NCBI GenBank assembly: GCA_003194525.1
Contig: NBIV01000111.1
Span: 1-64,000, forward strand
Direction of reading: 5' to 3'
DNA from: Gracilariopsis chorda
Taxonomy: Eukaryota > Rhodophyta > Florideophyceae > Gracilariales > Gracilariaceae
Length of the DNA: 64,000 nucleotides
The notes below the pieces were generated by a model, which was given only the letters and a program-made list of their open reading frames with translations, did not search any database and was not told the DNA's origin. Both the position numbers and the translations under genes were made by a program. Below are positions 1 to 10,440 of this stretch, piece by piece. How positions within the stretch are numbered: position 1 is the first letter of the stretch; every line of letters begins with the position of its first letter.

Positions 1-1355
1 GATTCGCCCCCGGAAGAAGGGAAGGAAACACTTAGGATTGAGGGAACTCAAATGTACTAATCACCTCTACAAGAGGTTGGTATCGTACCGATATTATCGG
101 CTTGAGGACTCCTCATTGGATCGTACACCCGTGGTACGGGTAAGGTGAAGGACTGCATAAAGCGTATGCAGCTTTCCCTTCGTAACCAGTCCTTTTCTGG
201 AGAAAATCCCATATTGGTGTTAGACTTCCTCGGAAGGTTCGTTTCCGAAGCGGACATACTTGGTATGAACGAAGGACAGGCGTTTATTGCCCTACCGTAT
301 TTTCTACGTGGACTCGCCGAGGATCAATACAACTCTGTAAGAGGTTCTTCCCGAGCCTCCGAAGGAGGTGTAACGTGCTGGCCGGAAGCGGTTCAGTACC
401 TCTTGCGATCCTACGCGACGAACAACCCTATCAAGCGGCTATTCTCGCTTTACGCGATACCCGCCAGAAATCTGGAAAGACGGAAACCGAATTCTCGGTA
501 CGCCTTAATAAGGCTTTCCACAGGTGTGGCAATGTTTACTCCTCTGGAGAGCGCTGCACCATGTATATCGATGGATTAGATCCGCAATCCGTACGCTGGT
601 GGCCCGATATCGGGAGGATCGTCGTAACACCACCTACCTGGAGTTGATTCAACACGCGCAAGCGGAAGGCGATGCACTTCGAGCTCGTATCCCTGCATCG
701 AGTTTCGTCCCGCCAAGGCGTTGATGATGGAAGCCAGCTCACCATCTTTATCGCTAGCAGCGAGTGGACGCCTTCAAGGGACTACGATAACGTTTACCTC
801 GCTCAGGCCGGTGCTCAGTCTATTCGACCACGGAACTGCCGTCCACGACGGATGCGTCCTACGACAACAGCTCAGGAGAATTCCCTGCTGTATGTTGACG
901 GACCCCGTGTTCACGGACCTCGCATTCCCATTCGAATGGTGCCCTCCGGCAGAGTCGTCCGGATGAAGGATACCCGCCCAGTGGTGAGACACACAGATGC
1001 TCGTTCCGGTCAGGCGCCCCCACGCTCTGGAGTCATATGCCACATATGTTACGAACACGGTCACATTTCACCGGACTGCATCCTCACTTTGAGAGAAGTA
1101 ACCCGAGTGATCGGTAACTATGAAGCCCTTACTCCAGCGGAGAAGCAGACCGTTCCGATTGCCTCGTACTTACGAGCGAAGACGGACTTCCCCCGGAATA
1201 TCCCGGATACGAACCCGCGACACGCGTTGCTTTCCCCTGCTGAGCAGGTCACTAACCCCCGTCTTGTTCGACAAGACACCCCCGCTAACGCTCCACTGCT
1301 AGTGGTTCAGGATTCTGAGACCCCGCCTCAGGCGGAACGGGCTCAGGAAAACTGA
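1..1355 (+). pseudogene. gag: gag of chromovirus copy A, 5'-partial, frameshifted
   Basis: Structural polyprotein that forms the particle and binds RNA. The capsid-like part is recognised by alignment to copy B gag: VTCWPEAVQYLLRSYAT at about 370-420 matches VTCWSEAVQYLLRSYAT in copy B. The reading frame changes near 120-140 (entering frame 1), near 430 (frame 1 to 3) and near 590 (frame 3 to 2), and returns to frame 3 for the nucleocapsid part. A CCHC zinc knuckle with spacing C-x2-C-x4-H-x4-C (CHICYEHGHISPDC) lies at about 1037-1078. The frame ends with TGA at 1353-1355. The indels mean gag is dead in this copy. The 5' end is cut by the window edge. Confidence 0.85.
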
Positions 1356-4300
1356 TTTCGGGAGTCTCCCCTACGGGAGAGGCGCCCTCAGAGTTGGGTT
1401 GAAGGCGCCCGAGGCGTCACTGCCTCGCTCCCCGGTCAAAATCCTTACTAGGAAACAGGCCGTCTCAGACGTGAACTCTGAACACTTTAGTGTTCTGCGT
1501 CGACCGTGGAAACGTGTTCGAAACAACCGGTTCCCGGACAGAGTTTTGGTAATGGCCAAGAGAAACTACAAGGTATATGCTGACCTTGGCCTTTCCACCC
1601 AGTTTATGGTGCGAGTTCTCACTGTTTTGGACACAGGTGCAGGCCGGAACTTCATCGTTGAGTCGCTCCTGCCACCGTCATTGCAGTCTCAGATCCGCCA
1701 TGGCGTGATACCGGATGTCGCGGATGCGAATGATAACCCGTTATCAACGGTTGGGACAATCGACCTGGTCGTGCGCCTTGGCTCCTTTCTTGTGAAACTC
1801 AACTTTATTGTTTTTCGGAAACTTGCCGCCTTTTTGATCTTGGGATGCGACTTCTGTGACAGATTCGTCGATGCCATCAGGCCCCGTCTAAGACGTGTGG
1901 AAATGGAAGACGGCTCCTCTGTTTCGATCGTACGTCGTCCTCTACGACGTGCCTCGAAGAAGCACGTTCTATTACCTGCTTTGCAGGAACCCCCACCAGC
2001 TTCCCGGGACTCTACAAAGCTCCGCGTTGCCGCGTCTGTCCAACTTCCACCGGAATCCCAAGTTTGGGTACGAGTCACTTCCCGTCAACACTGTTTACGA
2101 GTAATTCAACCCCTTTCATCCTCATATGATAGGTATCAACTCGCCGTGGCGAATGGAGTAGCTCAAATTGAGCCCGAAAAGCCGTTCAACGTGCTGGTTG
2201 TCAATCTAGGCTCTACGCTCCAGTCACTGGTGAAAAACCAAGTCGTTGGTTCGGTAATGCCCCACCCCACCGCGATGGTTCCCACGAGAATGACCGCCGC
2301 CGATGTTCTCGGTCTCGTTCACTCTAAGGAGGGGGAGGACACTGCCGTCCAAATGTCGAAATGCTCGGATGCTAAGCCCGTTCAAACGAGTTACGACCGG
2401 ATTGATCCCGTCAAAGAACTCGAGGAACTCGAGCTCGGTCATGTGCCGGAATCGCACCGTGAACGTCTCCGTGAGGTGCTACGGAATTTCACCACGATGT
2501 GGGATGGCTCCCTAGGGGAGATTACTACAACGGAGCACCGGACTGACTTGCTACCTGATACCAGGCCGATCGCTCAGCACCCCTATAGGACAGGCCCTAA
2601 AGCTCGAGAAGAGGAAGAATTCCAAGTGCAAAAGATGCTCCGAGCTGGAGTAATAGAACCGGCTCAGCCGCCGTGGGCATCCCCAGTGGTACTGGCTCCA
2701 AAACCGGATGGATCCTGGCGCTTTTGCATCGACTACCGTCGACTGAACGCCGTAACCATCAAGGATGTGTACCCCATCCCAAGAATGGATGAGTACATCG
2801 ATTCAATCGGAAATGCTACCGTTTTCACGGCTCTAGACGCCAATTGGGGATACTGGCAGGTGCCTGTCAGGGAACAGGACCGCGACAAGACTGCTTTTGT
2901 TTGTCACTCCGGACTCTACCGTTTCAAACGGATGCCTTTTGGTTTGACCAATGCTCCCGCTACTTTCCAGCGTGCTATCGACATACTACTGGCTCGCTTC
3001 AAATGGCGTACATGCCTCGTCTACCTGGACGATATCATAGTATTCTCAGATAATCTGGATGACCACCTCACACACGTGAGAGATACCATGACCACGCTAC
3101 GTGAGGCTGGAGTTACTCTCAAGTTGAGGAAATGTGAGTTCTTTACAGATACAGTGAAGTATCTGGGGCACATAATCCGCCCTGGGCGTGTGATTATCGA
3201 GGAAGCTCGAGTTAAGTAGCTCCGTCAAGCGAAGGAACCCGCCACTCAAACGGAACTACGCTCCTTTCTAGGATTAGTCAACGTCTATCGACGGTTTATC
3301 CCGAATTGTGCGGATATCTCAGCACCCTTGAACGCGCTCTTGCGGAAAGGCCAACCACCGAAATTGGAACCCTTTACGTCCGTCGAGACGAAGGCGTTTA
3401 ACTCCCTCAAGGAGGCTGTAACATCAGCACCGATCTTATCGTTACCGAAACTCGGACTACCGTTTACCGTAGACACGGATGCTAGTGACTACCAAGTAGG
3501 TTGCGCTCTCTTTCAGACAACTCCCGAAGGAGAACGAACCCCTATTGGGTACTGGTCACGCTCACTGAATGTTCACGAGCGGAATTACTCCGTCTCGGAG
3601 AAAGAGTGTCTTGCAGTTGTGTGGGCACTCTACACTCTCCGCCCCTATCTTATGAGTGTGCACTTCACCGTTTACACGGGTCACTCGTCATTACGATGGC
3701 TCATGACAGTCTCTGAACCGTCAGGCCGCTTAATGCGTTGGAGGCTCCGCCTTGCAGAATTCGACTTCGAGGTGATCTACAAGAAGGGCACAAAGAACGC
3801 TCAGGCGGACGCGCTGTCGCGTTTACCCACGAATGGTGAAACTCTACCCACTGGGGACGAGTACATTCCTTGCTTCGTCGTCGACGGTCGAGAACCGGAG
3901 GCCCCGGACCGTGAACCCGATAACTCGGATGAAGAACCGGAATCGGATGATGAACTGGACGCACTACTCGTCTCGGACGATGCTCAGAAACCCCCACCGG
4001 GTAATTTCGTGCCAATACCCCCGGAGGAGATGGTCAGAGAACAACAAGGTGATCCCTTCTGTACTCAGATTCGCGCCTGACTTAATGGCGGTGCGCAACT
4101 CCCTTTCGAGGTGAATGATGTTGGATACCTCGTCAGGACGGTTCAAACAACCCCACAGGTAATGGTACCGCATACTCTACAATCTAGAGTGTTGCACTTG
4201 TCGCACTATGCAAAACTTGGTGGACACGCCGGTGGACGGAAACTTTACCTTACGTTGCGACGGAGTTACTATTGGCCAGCCATGGCTGTGGACTGCTACG

Positions 4301-6901
4301 CGACTGTGCGGTCATGCACGGAGTGTGCCAAAAACTGGGTCAAACTCCGGAAGCACTCAACGAAGTTGAAGTTATTTCCAGCACGGGCCCCTCTCGAGTT
4401 TGTCGCAATTGACCTCTTGGGACCGCTGCTCACCACAAAGCGTGGACATAAGTTTTTACTTGTTATCACGGATCGTTTCTCCAAGTTGGTTCGCACCGTA
4501 CCTTTACGGAAGATATCCGCTTTCGCGGTGGCGCAAGCCTTCGTCACCCATTGGTTCTTTGTCTACGGACCACCGGTTAACATTCTATCCGATAACGGAA
4601 AGCAATTCGCATCGCGATTCTTTGAGGACGTGTGTCGGATTCTCGGTATCAAGAATCTGTTCACAACGACCTACCACCAGTGTAATGGCCAAGTTGAGCG
4701 GTTTAACCGAATACTGTTAGTCTCTCTCTGTTCTTAAGTTGCTGATCACCCCAAAACATGGGACCTGTACACTGACGCCTTGACGTTTGCGTATAACACA
4801 CAGGTACACCGTACAACGGGTTTGACTCCATTTGAATTGGTACTTTCGCATCATCCGCCCGCCGTAGCGTTGGAACCCCAGCCTACGCTGGCGAACTTCC
4901 CTTCCGTGAAGGATTATCGCCAACGATGGAAAGCGTGGCTTACGAAGTTAATCCCGGTCGCCCGGAGCTCCATGGCACGAGCACAGGCCGCGTACAAGCG
5001 TGATTTTGACTCTCGTGTACGAGGTACAGCACCGCCAATTACGGAGGGTGACTACGTCTTCGTCCGTAAGGAGAACTGGAACCCTGATAAGGAGAAACAG
5101 CATAAGCTCTCACCCGTCGCGGATGGTCCCTACAAGGTCATATCAGTGGATAACGACACCTTAGTGGTGGAAATGAACGACGCTCATGAGCGGATTTCCC
5201 GCGATCGCGTTGTTATGGCACCGCCGCCCTCCGTAGAGGTTGCTTACCAAGATGAGAACCAACACACCCCAGTGGAACAACCCACATCTGTGGTTAACAG
5301 GCCTTCTGTGTTGCCACACCCTTCAAGGGGACTCTCAGATATACCGTCCTTATCGGACGCAGGCCCGAATGGCCTTTCTTCTCTAACGCCACCACGCGGT
5401 GTCTATCCCAGCAGTTTGGGCGCTTCTACCACTCCCCATGCCGCTCCATCTAAGGAGGGGGAGGAGAACCCTAACTCTCGTCCAGAGACTGAAACCGCTT
5501 CGTCGCGTCATGACAACCGTGGTGCACGGACCTCCGGAAACATCGAAAAGGATAATAGTGGACCGAGAGTTCCGTCTACTGACGTGCCATCTTCGCATTT
5601 GCGCGCTACAGCTCCCGCTGAACCCTCTCGAGGAATTTCTACCGCATCTGCGTCAGATCGCACTCCCCACCGGGATTCTAGTCTTCAAAATGCACCACGC
5701 AGTGGGAAGTCTCTCGCCAAACTGAAATCGTTGCAGGAAACTATTCGCGTTCGCGATACTGAACCGGCTGTGCCGTCAAGCGTTGATCCGCATTCCGTGG
5801 GTCACGGTTCGTCAACAACAGCTACGCTGGATAATACAGAGCAGGCCCTCGCGGGATCCTCTGAGCCGACTACATCGGACGTGGTTACTCCTACTGCACG
5901 GCAGAACACACCGGCCAGGCCGGGCAAGCACACAGTACAGGACGGAAGGAAAACGACCAGCAAGCTGGATTCTGGTTTAGGACCATCGCGCAGTCGCGAA
6001 CTCACTCCGAGTGTCTCGGTTGATCCCGGCAGTGTCGCCGAAGTCGCACCGGTGACTCCGGAACTAAAGCACGTCAAAGACGGAAATACTTCGTCGCCGA
6101 AGCGAGACAACACACCAGCAGCACCGTTGCAACCGCCCTCACATGAGGAGGCGGAACGCAACACGGCGCGGACAACCCTCGACCATCCGTTGCAAACGGC
6201 ACGTGACCCCGACACCGTACGGACGGCAAAGGCACCAATTACCGCCCGAGGCGAGTCGACGCGTACTGTACGACGCACCGTGGTACAACCGACTTCGTCG
6301 TCTGAAGCACCCCTGTCAAGACGGATATCTACACACAAACCTGTGGTTCGCGACCCAGATGCTCATCTTTCAGATGCGTTAGAAGCCCCTCAAAGGGTAT
6401 CGTCAATAGAAGCCCCCTCAAGGAGTGAAGAAACCGCGAAGCGGGATACTTTAACCCACAGCAAGGGTCCCGATACGCACCATCAAGTGGTCGACGCAAA
6501 CGGCCGTGCCGAGGACCTCCAGACCCGCGAAACGGATGAACCTACCCGGAAACCGGTTAATGACCCTCAAAGGGCATGGCCAGGCAGTACCAAGCCATGC
6601 CCTTCCGGGGAAGACTGTCCAATACCCGCCAGTGGTGGTAGAGCCTGCCGTGCAGGACGCGATAATGCGAACACGGCGAGGCCGGGACGTCTACAAACAG
6701 GAGTTTGTCTTTGACCACATTGTGGAAAATTCTTACCATCCAGATGGTTAAATCCAGTACCGCGTATGCTGGTACGGTTTTGGGCCCGAATATGATTCGG
6801 ATGAGCCGATAGAGCACCTCCCACGTTCGAAAGTGGTGTCATATCATCGCAGAACGCGAACAGGAATCCCGGCATCGGTGATAAACGCCCAAGTGGGATA
6901 A
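1303..6901 (+). pseudogene. pol: pol of chromovirus copy A (PR-RT-RH-IN-chromodomain)
   Basis: Polyprotein that processes gag, copies the RNA and integrates the DNA. The frame opens at 1303, overlapping the end of gag. Aspartic protease LDTGAG lies at 1627-1644. Reverse transcriptase has the catalytic YLDD at 3022-3033. The RNase H acidic site DTDASDYQ is near 3472. Integrase has an H2C2 zinc site at about 4186-4335 and D, D, E in the AIDLLG, LSDNGKQF and GQVERFN motifs. A GPY/F module (DGPYKV) is near 5122. A long Pro/Ser/Thr-rich linker follows, and a chromodomain (YRVCWYGF, EPIEHLPRS) ends at 6901. Stops in the same frame are TAG 3217, TGA 4078 and TAA 4735. One frameshift lies near 6600-6690 and a TAA at 6750 interrupts the chromodomain. 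Copy B aligns throughout. Confidence 0.92.
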
Positions 6902-6912
6902 GCAAGCCGCTG

Positions 6913-6984
6913 CGGTGGAAGGAAGGAAATGAAGGATCGAGTGGTAGTATGGAAAGGAAGAAAGGAAAGGAAAGAAGAAGGAAC
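6913..6984 (+). other. Purine-rich tract between pol and the antisense gene
   Basis: About 70 bases composed almost only of A and G (runs of GGAAGG and AAAGGAAAGG), starting 12 bases after the pol stop. It could be an internal second plus-strand priming site. On the other strand it is a pyrimidine tract just past the end of the antisense gene and might belong to its 3' UTR. Copy B has a weaker purine-rich stretch in the same place (62595-62695). The function is inferred. Confidence 0.5.
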
Positions 6985-7114
6985 ACAAGTCAACTTGGAT
7001 TTTATTCGATACGATCGATGGAAAACCGACTAGTCGAAGGACTACACTACGTCACAAGGTTGCACCCCCATGGTGAGGGAACACGCCCCCTTACGGGTTG
7101 GAACTGCCCCCACC

Positions 7115-9010
7115 TTAGTGGTTATTTCCCTGGAGTCGGGCTATCAGAGAATCCCGGATCGCGGTGACATGGCCACTGGCCTCGTTACCTCCCAGCCCCA
7201 CTTGGTGGAGGAACTGAGAGATCACGGCAGCCTGACCCGCAGGGGCCACGTTCGCTTCACCTGGCGTAGAGGACCCACCAGTGGGAAGACCGACCGACGG
7301 ATTGGACGGCTGACCCGCAGGGGCCATGTTCGCCTCACCTGGCGTAGAGGACCCACCAGTGGGAAGACCGACCGATGGATTGGACGGCTGACTCGCAGGG
7401 GCGACTCCAGGAGCATCCATACCATATGGTTCTCCCTCTGCCTCGGCGTGACCGGCACCTTCGTCGGGCTCGTTGTCGAACATCGGATCCTCACCGTCGT
7501 AGACGTTGTAGTACTCATCGGCGTCAACAAAACCGGTCGGATGCCCCTCGGGTATATATCTCGGTGCAAACCGCAGCTCGTTCGCTTCCTCCGCGGAGAT
7601 CTCATGCCCCTCTCAAGGTTTGAAGTAGATGAAGTCACCCGCGAGCGGAGTTCGACGCCCTGGCGACAGGTCCTGTATCCGGCTACCGGCAGTACGCCCA
7701 CTCTGCTCTAGAGGAACTGAAGCCCAGTCAACCTGGTCGATGAAATCGAGGAGCCCCGCTACTTCGTCAGCGGTTGCCTCACCACCTAGTGGGATTCGTA
7801 AGTCCAGCGCTCGGATGGCGGCACGGACCTGCAACGGGATGAGCCACAGTCTGTACTGGTCATAAACCTCCCAGAGGATGAAAGGCGCTGTGCGGACCGC
7901 CCATTCGGTGACCACCATGGACCAGAGCCCGGACTGAGGATCCTCGATGAGGTATGAGCCGTAATACGTGATCACGGGAGGCAACTCGATGTAGCAACCT
8001 CGGCACGCTTCGAGGTGTGACCACCACGGTGGAATCGGAACGTACCGACCCCTTCGGTTCACCACGCGGATGCGTTCGACTTCTACGTTCTGATACGGAA
8101 TCAAATACCCGAATCGGGACCGTGCTCGCCGCTCAAAGCGTATCATCAACAAGAAGTTGGCCCTCGCTAAGCGACGCATATAGCGGAATTCAGCCCGAAT
8201 GATCGGTAGTGTCCAGCACACCGCGTCTTGGCGCGCCGCGGGAATGCTTCTCCACAAGAGTGGTTCCAAACCCGCGAGGCGGTCGAGGTACCCCATTTCA
8301 CCTTGGGTGCGATACAATCCGATGTCGGAGCCCATACCATCGGGGATGGGATACTGAAAGGGAGCCCGGCGAAGCCGTTGATGAGCGAGTAAGACCAACG
8401 CCTCGTGCGCGGAAGCTGCTGATTCCCGACCCCGTCGGATTACCGTGTGCACGGGTATCGCTATGCGATTGCGCCAATCCCACGAAGTGGTCACGATTGT
8501 CGGAACGTCCCCCGGGAGCATTCCGTTTCCATCGGTATACATCGCCAGAAGCGCATCATTGAACACCGCAGTCGGGTGGAACCACGGCGCTAGCCGGAGA
8601 GTCATCGCATGTTGCGACGGCTGCAGCCCGACCAGCATGTCGTACGACGGCCACGCTGCCATTAGATACCCTCCCGTGGGAGCCGCACTCGCATTTGCGC
8701 CTGTTTGTTGCGAAGGAGTCGAGAGACCGCTCTGCGGTAAAGGCACGGAATGAAATCCGGAGAAGTACTGTAAAGGTTTGTTGCTGCCGGCGGTGCCGTT
8801 GTTGTTGCCGTTGTTGTTGTTCATCTTAGATGAAGGAAGCCGAGTAATCGGAGAAGAAGGCCGCGAAAGCGTACGTGTTGTTGGAAGAACCTCGGAAGAG
8901 TTGGTCGCAGATTCGCTGTTCGCAGCTAGGTGCTCGATACCCAGAGTGGGATGGAGAACCGGCGAACCGGACTTACATTTAAGGACCTTGCCCGGTGCTT
9001 CCGTCGCCAT
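7115..9010 (-). pseudogene. Antisense gene of the chromovirus, unknown function, one stop codon
   Basis: A minus-strand frame of 632 codons from ATG at 9010 to TAA at 7115, broken only by TGA at 7613-7615 (codon 466). It lies between pol and the 3' LTR and points against gag-pol. The N-terminus is Asn/Ser/Thr-rich (MNNNNGNNNG near codon 63). The middle is rich in Arg, Trp, Tyr and Pro. An acidic patch (EYYNVYDGEDP) follows, then a tail built of 26-residue repeats. Copy B holds a homologue at 63033-64000: RAEFRYMRR against RAEFRFLRK, GRYVPIPPWWSHLE against GRYVPIPAHWNHIE, LPPVITYYGSYL against LPLVLTYYDCEL. Similarity continues past the TGA, where copy B has Trp (TGG), so the stop is a recent transition. 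I see no signal peptide, membrane segment or known catalytic motif. Identity unknown. Confidence 0.8.
7232..7405 (-). repeat. 78-bp tandem repeat coding 26-residue units in the antisense gene
   Basis: Two full units and a partial third, starting at 7232, 7310 and 7388, exact period 78 bp. Because 78 is a multiple of three the repeat keeps the minus-strand frame, coding a Pro/Gly/Ser-rich unit (QPSNPSVGLPTGGSSTPGEA). Copy B lacks this repeat, so the tail is not essential to the family. Confidence 0.9.
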
Positions 9011-9030
9011 CGTGGATGTCGTATTCGCAC

Positions 9031-9045
9031 CTCAGGAGGGGGATA
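9031..9045 (+). other. 3' polypurine tract of chromovirus copy A
   Basis: CTCAGGAGGGGGATA directly precedes the LTR start (TGAAGTGC at 9046). This is the usual place for the plus-strand primer of an LTR retrotransposon. It shows that the antisense gene is inside the element rather than host DNA beside it. Confidence 0.7.
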
Positions 9046-9949
9046 TGAAGTGCAATCCTCAAGGAGGAAGACTCAGCGATGCCCTGTGGACTTGGTGTTT
9101 TTTTGCCGCTTTCGCGTGTTTATGATTACTACCGCTATTAGCGGGTGTCTCAGCCCTCAGCGGATCCGCGCTGTGCGCCAGGTGCACACCTGTGCATGTG
9201 CAGTGTGCCGCCCAAGGCGTGAGTGGACCACGTGTGACACGGATAGTGAAGAGGAGGTTGGCACCACGGTGTGGACATTTAGTTAACTTATATTTATTAT
9301 TTATTATTTATCTACGCTACAGTAGGGAGATTACTACATTATATAGTGGCTCGGCGACCTCGCCCTGACACTGAGTAAACTTCCCCAACCAGGGTTCTTG
9401 GCTCTAAGTCTTTTCCGCTTTCACGAGTCTTCTACACTCCTCGGAGGTAGAGCCGCGTTACTAACGGTAGACCTATCCACTCTGCGTCACTAGGAGTATC
9501 ACCGCCTTGGGCATTTGTCACTTAATTCACCACCGCCGTGTTCTCGCCCCTGTATAGGGTTCCTTTGTACCTTTTTCCGTGGTCCCGTTGGCCCACACCC
9601 CCGTCGCCCCCAATCGGGCATCCCCAGTATTTCCCTTGCCCCACTCTCGTGGTTCCTACCCCTTTGTGTGGTTGCTCGTCACCGCTGACGCGTGTCTCTC
9701 GTGCTGGTATCCCATGACGTCTTCCCCCACTTACGTGGACTCGTACTCCGTGGAAGGGCTGTTTTCCCATTCGTGGTGATCCTAATCCTACCGTTTCAAC
9801 TCTCCCCGCTTGGCGTGAGGGTGAGCCTCGGCTTTACCACCCGACTTCGTCGTGCTCATCCGGAGAGCCTCCGTTCGCTGTGTTACCCTCCAGAGGGGAA
9901 GATTCCGAACGTCTTCGTGTGTTGTCCCGCTTGCGGGTATTGCACTACA
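9046..9949 (+). repeat. 3' LTR of chromovirus copy A (904 bp)
   Basis: It starts TGAAGTGCAAT and ends ATTGCACTACA, a near-perfect terminal inverted repeat with the canonical TG...CA. A related LTR with the same ends lies at 37501-38296. An AT-rich core at about 9286-9320 (TATATTTATTATTTATT) could hold the promoter. The LTR is studded with short perfect hairpins, for example at 9132-9144, 9437-9446, 9886-9897 and 9926-9937. The right edge abuts the Copia gag remnant. Small open frames inside it are not conserved and are not called. Confidence 0.9.
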
Positions 9950-10143
9950 AGTACGGCTGCGAGGATGGGATGTTGGTGCGGGTGGAAGTAGTTCTGCCTT
10001 TTGGGGTCAGTGGGGCCGGGGGATATTTCGTTGAGATGTGGGAGGGCATTGATTATGGGGGCATATGTTTTCAAGTCTAGGTACCACAGGGCATAGTTGG
10101 CGGTGTCAAGGTCGGGTATTTTGGGTGTGTTGTCCGCTTCCAT
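9950..10143 (-). pseudogene. gag: gag start of Copia element 1, cut by the chromovirus LTR
   Basis: ATG at 10143 begins MEADNTPKIPDLDTANYALWYL, which aligns with Copia element 2 gag (MENDKTHRKPDPDVSNYADWYL). Similarity runs to ILAAVL against LLIAVL, just before the frame enters the LTR at 9949. The open frame extends further upstream (to 10620) and downstream into the LTR, but those parts are leader, LTR and junction, not gag. Only about 64 codons remain. Confidence 0.75.
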
Positions 10144-10337
10144 GGCTGTGATAGATGTGAAGCAGTGCTGGGTGGTGTCTTTGGATACGTGGGTGTCGTT
10201 GAGGTTCAGTATGGCGTTGTTGTTTAGGGTTTGTATGTAATGGTTTTGGAGGAGTTCACGGCCTTGAGGGCTGGCTCGGCGGGATGTTGTGGGCTCCGTG
10301 ATGGGGTTCAGGGGGTAATATTGCACAGCTACTGTTT

Positions 10338-10347
10338 GCCCATAACC
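10338..10347 (-). other. Primer-binding site of Copia element 1
   Basis: The minus strand reads GGTTATGGGC directly after the LTR end (CTCACA). This is complementary to the anticodon region of eukaryotic initiator tRNA-Met (GCCCAUAACC), as in the half-tRNA priming known for Drosophila copia. The same site follows the LTRs at 34460 and 46121. Confidence 0.7.
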
Positions 10348-10440
10348 TGTGAGTGAGAGGCACTGCCTCGTGAGTTTACTTTGTCGTGGTCGTTTCACGA
10401 CGTATTTATACTGATATTCTACTGTGATGGTGTTCGACCA
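10348..10440 (-). repeat. 5' LTR of Copia element 1 (93 bp)
   Basis: The minus strand runs from TGGTCGAACACCATCACAG to ACTCACA and contains a TATA box (TATAAATA, plus-strand 10403-10410). It aligns with the 88-bp LTR of Copia element 2 (TGTCAAACAGCATAACAG to GACTCACA). The very short LTR is a property of this family. Confidence 0.7.

Larger units (their letters stand above)
1..9949 (+). mobile_element. Ty3/gypsy chromovirus, copy A (5' end outside window)
   Basis: In order on the plus strand: gag, pol (protease, reverse transcriptase, RNase H, integrase with GPY/F module, C-terminal chromodomain), a purine-rich tract, an extra gene on the minus strand, a second polypurine tract and a 3' LTR. 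The order protease-RT-RH-integrase defines Ty3/gypsy, and the terminal chromodomain defines a chromovirus. The 5' LTR and the first part of gag lie left of the window. The right end interrupts the gag of a minus-strand Copia element at 9949/9950. Gag is frameshifted and pol carries several stop codons, so this copy cannot make its own proteins without readthrough. The target duplication cannot be checked because the left flank is missing. Confidence 0.93.
9950..10440 (-). mobile_element. Copia element 1, 5' end only (minus strand)
   Basis: On the minus strand: a 93-bp LTR (10440-10348), a primer-binding site (10347-10338), a leader of about 195 bases and the start of gag (from 10143), cut at 9950 by the LTR of chromovirus copy A. 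The pieces match Copia element 2 at 34372-34900 in order and spacing. The rest of this Copia copy should lie left of the window, beyond the inserted chromovirus. Confidence 0.82.

Noticed and set aside
5802..6338. 178-codon minus-strand frame inside pol of copy A
   Set aside because: It lies in the low-complexity linker of pol and has no counterpart in copy B, unlike the antisense gene further right.
3217..6752. Programmed stop-codon readthrough shared by both chromoviruses
   Set aside because: Stops fall at different alignment positions in copies A and B, so they look like independent damage.
9579..10080. Several short plus-strand frames across the LTR end and Copia remnant
   Set aside because: They cross the LTR/Copia junction and are not conserved.
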